Positions 55,679-64,000 of a stretch of DNA of 64,000 nt are shown here, in pieces. The first letter of the stretch is position 1, and each line of letters begins with the position of its first letter. Made by a program: the position numbers and the translations under genes. The notes under the pieces are model-generated. The model saw nothing but the letters and a program-made list of their open reading frames with translations, did not search any database and was not told the origin of the DNA. Origin of the DNA: Chionis minor. Its lineage: Eukaryota; Chordata; Aves; Charadriiformes; Chionididae. The stretch is from contig VZSF01001524.1 in assembly GCA_013398295.1 (NCBI GenBank), forward strand, positions 2,462,003 through 2,526,002, in the 5' to 3' direction.

Positions 55679-58263
55679 TCCCCACAGGATTTCTAGGGTA
55701 GGAGAAATTCTTACAAGTAAACTGCTAATGACAGGTTTCCTTGACTCAGCACATGTGGGCAAGAGTTTTTGGCATCCAGGGCAGGCTGGCGGTATGGTAC
55801 TCATCTCCCCAACCCTGAGATATCATGGCTCTGGGGCAAAGGGTTCTGCTCCCTGCCGCCAAGCTGGCATTACAGCTGGGGAGGTGGGGGGGTCCTTCAT
55901 CTCTCCCACCTCCCACCACCCCGGTGGGGGGACATTGCCCCACTGCCAGTGGTCCTTCAGGCGTCTCAGCCTACCTAGGGCACGTTGCTGCAACATGGAC
56001 CCCTCTGAGGACTTACGATCCGTTTCTTGCTCTCCTCAGAGGGCTGGAAAAGCATATTAAGTCAAGGTTGAGGCATTCAAAGGCATGAAGCTGGGGTAAC
56101 CGCTGGGTTGCTGGTGACTTCAGGAGGGGCTGGAGAAGACCTGTGCAGACTGGTGGGCACCAGCACCACAGACGTTATTAGTTTTCTTGTCACCTCGGCA
56201 GGAAACAGCTTGCTTTGGAGGCAGCCTGCAACAAACTCCTCCAGAGCCCAGGGCCTTCACAAACCTTGTTTCCATGAGGGATGAACTATGTCTACCTTAA
56301 TGAAAGAAATGGCTCCTAAAAGACTGCGTTTGCTGAGGAGCAGGAGAACAGTCCAGCCCCGGTGACACTGGCTTGTGCTGCACGGGGGGGGCCACGCTGC
56401 CAAGGGCACGATCCCGGTCTGCAGTGGAGAATGGCTGAGCCCACCACAATCACTGGAAATACTCTCACTGCAGCATGTAAAGCACCTACCTCCATCTCAC
56501 ATGCGTGAGGACCTGTGGTTATTACATTGCTGTCCTGATGACAATCTTATTTTCCCTCAATTATTTGAAATTTAGCATTCCTCCAGCAGTGATACACAAA
56601 GTCCTTTCTCTTCTGCGTGCCATTTCTCGTACTTTCAGATCAAAAAGCTTTTGTGATAAGCAATTATTTCTTAGATGCACATTACATGCTGATGTGGAGC
56701 CTAATTTCTCCGCAGCGCAGAGAAGAGGTGGAATAGTTAATATCCCCTCGCTCTGGGAAAGGCTGCAGAATAATAACACGGGAAGCTGAAATAATCATTC
56801 TGCCATCAGTTGTTCTCCCCTGGGCCTGCCCACAAGAAGTCACATGGAGAACTGTTAGAGACAGGCATCGCTGAAGATTGCCTGCTAATTTTACTCCCTG
56901 TAACATAATCTGTTTATTCAGAAGATGCACTCTATCTTCTCTGCTGTGATTCAGAAGAATCTTAATCTGACATGATTTCTTTCATTCTCCCTCCTTAGTA
57001 ATTAATATTGCTGCACGAAATCTGAGGCTTACTCTTTATTGCAAGTAATATATTATGAAGTGGTTCTTTTTGCTCAAGAAAACATAATCTATACTTTGTT
57101 ATTAACTCTCTAAATCTGCTTTTCTTTTATAATAATAGCATTGTCCCGGGAGATGGTAGTTAAATGTCTAGATTTTTGTTTTTATTGCAAAAGAAAACTT
57201 GATTAAAATGGGAGCAAGAATGGTGTAGAAAAGTATAGTTTATATAATTATTTAAATGCAGCCTTTGTTTTGAGTTTCAAACAGCTTCCCAAAGGTATCT
57301 GTTGATAATCCTATTTATGAAATATCCAAGGAACAGTGGCTCTAGCTTGCTTTGCAGAATGGCTGGTTTTCTTTTTCTTACGTAGCTGGGGGGGGGTTTC
57401 CTGTTCAAATTGAGTTTGGCCAGAGTTTCTGAAAGTTGAGTGGCTGAAGCTCTGAGCCATTTCCCCAGAACAAAAATCTGACCCCAGGCGCCTCAGCTGG
57501 GGTAAGCAGTACCCAGAGCTGCGTACGCTTGCAGTGTTTAGAAGCAGCTGGCCAGTGATTAGCGTTTAACCTATTTACAGGACACATTCTCAAGCCACTG
57601 GCCAGGGGTTTTCTTCTCACTGTCCTGCTTTTCGCTTTTCCGCTTTCCCTTGGGGTCCTGGTTCAAAGCAGATATTGCTCCCTCATCCAGTGGCCCTTCT
57701 CTTTCCCACGCTCACAGCAGCAGTAAATGAAATACGGAAACTTGCCCCAACGGCCATTTTAGTTGTGCAACAGGGGACGCTCTCCGGCAGACAAAATGGA
57801 GAGCAATTGCCTGATTATGCAGTGAAATCAGTTGCTGGCAAATCTTTCTTTCCTCTGGTTCTTTTCTTTCTATTAATGTCTCCATCCCTCATTATTTTAC
57901 CCTCATTCTCCTTTCCAAACTTGTAACTGTTAATAGGACAGTTGAATGAATAGGGCTCTCGCCTAGGATGTGCTTTGCTTTTGCTCATAACTCTGCTGCA
58001 GCTGTGATTTTCGACATCTAATCTTTGCTGTGCTTCAGTTCCCTGTCTGTGAGGTAGGGATGGCAAATCTTTGTGTCAGAGGGGCATTGTGAAACGGAGC
58101 CGCTTAAAGTCGGCAAGGGGTTCAGGTATGGTTCTCGTGAGGCCATTAAAACACTTGAATAGATTAATGGAGTGGTGTGCCCCTTGTCTGCTAGCCAAAA
58201 AGCTTTTAGGAGACTGCCACTCACATCATCTGTACCACCTGTCACAAGCAGGGAAACAGGGCT

Positions 58264-58299
58264 GGGGGGGGGTGTGTGTGTGTGTGTGTGTGTGTGTGT
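58264..58299. repeat. G9 run plus (GT)14 microsatellite
   Basis: A run of nine G (58264-58272) leads into an uninterrupted GT dinucleotide repeat from 58272 to 58299. A length-variable site is likely. Confidence 0.98.
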
Positions 58300-61200
58300 A
58301 TTCATGAAAGACAGACCATACAGAGGTCTTTGCAAAGGAGAAAAGACCTGTGTCGTTAACCACAACAGTGGATAGCCCTCTGTAGAAATCTGCCTGTGGG
58401 TACCGATGAAGACAGGATGATTCTGACAATTTTAAAAGATTGCTTTTGACAAAATAATTGTGAGTTCCCCAGCCCTGTCTTAGGGATGGTGGAGGAGTTC
58501 TGCAGAGGAAATAATGTTCCCCAGTGGAAACTGAACAACACTCTGCAAGCTCCCTGGAAGCCCTCTTGAAGCCCCCTTGAAGTCCCGTCTTGCCTCAAGG
58601 CACTCCATCTAGGGTGGATGTTTCTTGCCCAAAGGTCATGAGGGCCCGAATCTGAAAAGGCTTGCCTAGGCTGCCCACATAGAAAATGAAAGACTTGAGT
58701 GTCAGCCTTGGAAGAAATAACTGAGACTCCCCCCAGTGCAAAACTCAGTTGAGCTGGTAGCCTAAGGCAGCCCATCACCAGCAAGGCTGATTCATGGGTC
58801 AGTTCCCTGGGCCAGGTAAGTCCCTGTCGTGGTGACTTGTCACCTGCTTCACTTGAGATCAATATGGCCACGTGCCTCCTCAAAATGCCCTTCTCTCCTT
58901 CTCAACACTTCTGACACACATAACTGCCCACAAAAGCAGTTGTCCTTCTACATTTGTGGTATGTCCTGCCTAAGCATCGTAGTGGCAACACCAGGGACTT
59001 AGTATTTCAGCCAATCCAGGAAAAAATTACCATTCAGAACTACAAAAAGGACAAACATCAGTGGTTTAACAAAAGTGGTTACAGCTCTGTGGGCTTTTTT
59101 GGAGAATCACTTGGATGGTAAACAGAGATATCCTTGTTTTGCTTGACCTTAAGAGTCCTACTGAGGCAAACAGTTTCCTCCTTTCTTTAGTTCTATGTCA
59201 TTGTTTTAATTTTCTTATTGTCCCTAATTTTACTTCAGAACCAAAGCATTCTGTATAAATGAGGGCCGGGCGAATAATACTAAAACCGTGTTTTGTGGGA
59301 CACGCCCCCTAATGAGCTGGAGATTGCTCTGTAACTGTGTATTAGTGCCATAAAATGGTTTGCCACATGGCTGTGTTGACTGAAATCACACAAAGAGTCT
59401 GAGGAAACGGGCAGGAAGGGGGGAAGATTCAGATTCAGCCTCCCTTTGAACCTGCCAGAGCTCATTCCTTGATGATCCAGGGAACAGAAGCAGGGAAGGA
59501 TATGAGGTTTTAGCAACAGATGCTAAAAATGCATCTTCCCTCCAGGAAGTTGATCAACTAAGGGACCAGACTGGTGCATCACCTGATGATGAGCTTCTAA
59601 ATGTAAGAGAGCGATTCATGGGGATGGTTTGTTCTCAAATCTTTTTGTGTGTCAAAATGGGTTGATCCTACTTTTCAAAACAATCCTTTGAGGTATACCA
59701 CACCGTATGTGGGTTCTTGTAGAGAAGACCAGGACACACCTAAACTCACGCAGACCCGCTGGATCAGTCCAGAGAATACCAGCACACTCATGTCAAGAGC
59801 ATGGCCAAAGTGGTAAAAAGTGTGAGGTTGCTCCAGGAGCAGATCTCAGCAGTTTGGTGGAGAGGAGAAATCAGAGTGAGGTGATGCTGAGGCGGTGGAG
59901 TTACGTACACCCGCAGCCATGACACATGGGTCACTTGCCTAAGCAGGTCAGCAGAACTCCTATGGGACCTCATTTCCAAGATGAACGTTCTCAACAAGAA
60001 GGCTGAAATTCGTGGAAGGCAGGCAGAACTAGTGTAAACAGCTGAAATGTTAGAAAAAATATGCATGAATATTCATGCAAAAATGTTTTCATTGTTCGAC
60101 TCGGCCAAAAACCTTGCTCTGACTTTGTTGTTCTCCTTGTTGAGAAAAATGGGTTGCAGTAAGCACAGCTTTGCAGACCAGAGTTTCCTACATTTGTGTC
60201 ATTCTTTGGACTTGTAATTAAATATCGAAGAGACAAAGGCGACTTGGCAGGCAGTCATACTCACAGCAGTCTAATGTCACACGGTTTCTCTGAAAGAAAA
60301 ATGTTCCGAAATAGATGAGATAATGTACTTAACTTTGAAAAAAAAAGCCACTAAGCACTCACTGGACAAATACTCTCATAACGTTTTATCATCAGTACAA
60401 GAAAATCAACACTTCTAAAACATCTGACTGTGGCAATGGCAGCTGAACGTCTGCGTTAACATTAGACCAGATTTTTGCAGTGTGATTTTGAGTTTTCAAG
60501 GGCCACTGTTTTTCTGTTTCACTCCAACCACATTAGGCTCAAAGCAGTGGGAGACCAGTTTGCAGACGACTCTTGAACAGTGTATTCCTTTTATGCAGTG
60601 ATAATTAAGAGGGTTTTTTTCAGGTTCTCCTAGCTTTCGGTGAAAGGCCATCTTTTCTTCTCCCTCCTATTATGATTTTCAAAAGAATCTCCAATAAAGC
60701 TGTACAAACAGAACTGCAATAATTATAACTGTCTTGGTAAAAATAAAGGGTTGCTGTCTGCCTTTCCCAGAAGAAGGTATAAACTTGGTGCTTTCCTAGA
60801 AGCTTTTGATTATTATGCATCCATGTATCCCTGACCTCGCGTTTGCCTTCAACTGAAGATTGTTGAGGCTGAAAGAATGAATAAATAAACACAGATTTTT
60901 CAAAAGTTTGCAACTACTTGAAATGCTCCTGCAACAAGCAGCCCCCAGATAAAACACTGTGACAGGAAAATTCTCTCTTATGGTCGATTCCATTTAATTG
61001 GCCTAATTCTTCACACAGCTTAACCAGGGAGTGAATAACTCCGGAAGCTTAGTTCTAAGTAAAACATGACTTATATTTGCATAAAACTTTCTGCTCTTGG
61101 ATTCAACAAGTTTACATTTCTGCTAGTTTTATGGCTTTTCTCAGAACCGGTTTTCTTCAAAATAAAAAATTGTGCTTCCTCATTCTTGTCTTCGGGAACC

Positions 61201-61504
61201 AGAGTCAGACCTACACAACCACGCACAGCTCAGCTGACGTCCGTACAGCTAAATGCCTTCTCCGTACAGATCTGCCCCATCTTTTCCATGCTAACAGCTA
61301 CCTTCCAGGTAACACGAGGGAAGAAGCCAACTTTTTCCTCCCCTTTCAGATCCTCACTAACCTGAACATCATTTAATGGCTTATTTATATGTTTACTATG
61401 TGCTGCATGAAAGTTAAACTGCTAAAAGCTCAGCTGATCAGGGCATTGCTTACACTGAAGCTACTTTTGGAACTTTTTAATGACTATAAGTTCCATTTCT
61501 TGTG

Positions 61505-61568
61505 TTGGCAATTGTGGTTGGACTAGATGACCTTAAAGGTCTTTTCCAACCTAAATGATTCTATTATT
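61505..61568 (+). mobile_element. CR1 LINE 3' tail, very short
   Basis: GGTTGGACTAGATGACCTTAAAGG, then TCTTTTCCAACC and ATGATTCTATTATT, is the CR1 3' end with a degraded ATTCTATG terminal repeat. Only about 60 bases remain. It is in the same orientation as the other CR1 copies. Confidence 0.88.
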
Positions 61569-64000
61569 AGTTAATACCACTGCTGCCTATGGAAGTGTCT
61601 ATAGTTAATAGTGTTCCCCCTGTTTTTTTCTGGTTATCAAACCTAAAAGTCTTTTATTTTTCTTTACATTACAGAAATTTCATGTCTGGACTCTCAGAAA
61701 TTGCATCGAGCTGACCCCTGCACTATAACCCCTCAGTCTTTTTATGAACAGGTTTCTTCTTCAGACAAACAGGGGCAGCCACGGCCTCTGACCTCTCTAT
61801 ACAAAGAAAGTTAGACAACAAAACCCTAGTTCACAGTAAACCAGAGACAAAAGACAAGTCTCAGATTTACTTCTGTGGGTCCAGAGGACATGGACCCTGT
61901 TAGAACAACTCAGCAACCTTGACTCTGACAGTCTTCAATCTCTGCACAATGCCTCTGGTAAAGCTGATGTACTGTGTGAATTATTTTCTCATAAACCAAA
62001 TCTAAATTTGAGCTTCTTATACACTATCACTTAAACTGTCATCGGAAGAGAAGACAGCATTTGTGTGACTTATATTCTGTGTCATAAATTAAACCAAGAC
62101 AAAACTCAGATTCCCATAGCCAAAATGTACTTGTACATACATACTTGTGCAAATAGTATTTGTAGTACTCAGCAGTAAGGAAAACTTTATTTCCTCATTT
62201 TCTCCTGTCTTCTCTGATTCAGTAAATTCCATTTTGGAAGCTAATCATATTAAGTAGCTTAACTTATTATAGGCATGATGGCGGGCAAGCACACATAAGT
62301 CTAATACCCAAATTATTTTCAGGGAGACAATCCATTGTGTCAGCTAGTGATAAAAGTGTCCATTTATATTCACAGCACTCTATATAAAATTATTTAATTT
62401 CAACACCTAATTTTTTTTTAGACATAAATGATTGTGTGATAAACAAATCATTTGCGACCTTAAAGAGTGGTATTATTGTAAGTATCTTTCCATGTCTCAA
62501 CTTAGTTAATAAAGGATGTTGATGATCTGAGAAGCTACGACCCAAAATGCTTCCCTCAGCTGCTCAAGAAAGAAAGGATACAGGATATCTTTACTACATT
62601 TTCAAAGGCACATATAAAGAGGGAACACTATTAAAAGTGATCCTGCTGTTCTCTGTCCTCCCTGAAGTTGTACTCCAAACATAGGTATTTTTATATTCTT
62701 GCTCTATACTGTAAGCCTTGTTTTAAATAAGCAGCCCAAGGAACCAAGAGCTCTTATGGTGAGCCTTTGCTTTGCATTGTCTCTCTAAAATAAATAACTG
62801 GGCCTCTTTTCTGAATAAGATTTCACATTTGTAGCAGAAGAAAGCATTCTCTTCATGGGACACCATGGGATTTATTGATGTTTTGGAAGAAGACAGAGTT
62901 TCTGTGAAATCTAGGGTAGAGTATGTAAAATAACACTGGCTTTTTCTTAGACATGTCTTGGTTAAATAAAACACCATCTGTGCTAAACACTTGCAACACT
63001 TCTTTAGTCTAATAGTCAGCATTTGTCCCCAAATCCCAGTCTCAATGAGAAAAATATCAGTCAACATGGCTCACACTCAAGATACAAAAATCTTTTGTGG
63101 GCTTTGTTTAGTATCCTCATGTTCATATAGCAGAAGTGGAACATTCTTGGGATCACTAATGTTAAACAGAAGAAGCAGCTCTACAATGACTCATGAAAAG
63201 TCTTAAAACAACCCAAGATTTTCTTGAGATACAAGCACTTCCAGAAAACACTGAAAAGAAACATGTGGGTCTTTTTTCAATCCAGTCACAGATTTCGTTC
63301 AAAACTTCATTTACTTTGTCTCATTTGTCATCTCCGAGCACAGGCAGTATCTGTGGTCTTTTTTGCTGGCTCCCTTTCAGCTGTAGCCAGCGCTGAAACT
63401 CTGAATGCTGATGCAGATTTTGGGTAGCAACCATCTAAGTCTCAGGGTGTGAAGAACCTCCAGTTGCTCCAGCATACATGTCTCTACCATTTGCACAGCT
63501 GGATCCTGAACTTCCCCAGGAAAATCTCACCAGATGCTCCTGCCACAGCTCCCTTGCTCCTGCTGCAGATGCCTGGCTCTCATGGGGACAGCCCTGCCAG
63601 CATCAGGGCTCAGCGCCAGCGGTTTGGGTCCTCTTCCCTTCCGCAGTCTTCCCTTCAATGCGGTGGCCAGAGGGGCACCAAGCTTCACACCAGCCCTGCT
63701 GAAGAGTGTGCCTGGTCTGGGGTTTTGTCCCTGAGGCTGCTGCTAAAGCCAGTCTGAAAAGAAAGGGCTGCAGACAAGAGGGATGTGTCCACACGACTGG
63801 TTTAAAGGCTCCTGGGCACTGGGAAATGGTACCATACTGATTTTTTTGAACAGCTTGGGTGCAGGAGAACTAGTACATTGCCAGACAATTCCTGGGTAGG
63901 ACTATGGGAGCTAGCATGGACCAGGGTGCTCATCGGCAGCCTGTCCACAGCCAGACTGCACCGGGGAGCCGGGGCTCATGGTGCTCCCTGGCCTTAGGTG
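61569..64000. other. Intergenic DNA; no gene seen
   Basis: The first 1.8 kb is AT-rich and featureless. The last 600 bases are more GC-rich, with overlapping chance frames of up to about 100 codons. No APP or other exon was recognised. Confidence 0.55.

Larger units (their letters stand above)
50649..61504. other. Intergenic DNA; no gene seen
   Basis: Eleven kilobases without a supported exon. GC-rich islands at 51640-51860 and 53370-53625 hold overlapping chance frames. AT-rich, conserved-looking DNA lies at 56880-57260. Homopolymers include A16 at 55098-55113. A 175-codon minus frame at 58356-58883 is not recognised. One undetermined base (N) is at 55678. Confidence 0.55.

Noticed and set aside
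58356..58883. 175-codon minus-strand open frame
   Set aside because: No recognisable domain, no splice or promoter context, and composition like its surroundings; most likely chance.
42861..64000. APP or ADAMTS exons expected from synteny
   Set aside because: No frame resembling these proteins was recognised; APP is expected further downstream of CYYR1 and ADAMTS1/5 on its other side.

Overview
This is a vertebrate nuclear genomic window, almost certainly from a bird. The evidence is several CR1 LINE fragments, two of which keep the 3' end block and the ATTCTATG-type terminal repeat of avian CR1, plus LTR fragments of the kinds common in Neoaves (ends beginning TGTCCTGGTTT and TGTGGTGGTTTGACC). 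Coding density is very low and genuine exons have vertebrate splice sites. There is no bacterial or viral gene organisation. Species cannot be fixed from the sequence alone.

Only one protein-coding gene is supported: CYYR1 (cysteine and tyrosine rich 1), on the + strand. Its last two coding exons lie at 38012-38169 (transmembrane segment and juxtamembrane cytosolic region) and 41224-41357 (proline/tyrosine-rich tail with three PPPY motifs, then TAA). The signal peptide and cysteine-rich ectodomain exons were not found, so they should lie upstream of position 1. Most of 1-38011 is therefore read as the 3' part of a very long intron. The 3' UTR starts at 41358 and may end near a polyadenylation signal at 42834. 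From there to 64000 I see no exon. In mammals APP lies further downstream of CYYR1 on the same strand, but no APP exon was recognised here.

Repeats by region: a near-complete LTR at 9161-9838 and a truncated relative at 18125-18620; CR1 fragments at 12880-13138, 13530-14258, 31872-32345 and 61505-61568; a minus-strand LTR around 20640-21220 with TATA and AATAAA signals; a short LTR remnant at 21753-21841; and a full-length solo LTR at 49895-50648. Simple repeats are few (GT14 at 58272, TTTTA at 31011, TGGCA at 40736).

The most unusual unexplained signal is a cluster of six same-strand AAATCCT heptamers, plus one reverse AAATCC, within about 207 bases at 10606-10812 of the presumed CYYR1 intron. 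Other points for follow-up are paired octamer motifs at 7676 and 7743, a CpG-dense patch just after CYYR1 exon 3, a splice-site pair flanking a 35-base segment at 7039, and several AT-rich stretches that look like conserved non-coding elements. No clearly new protein-coding system was found.
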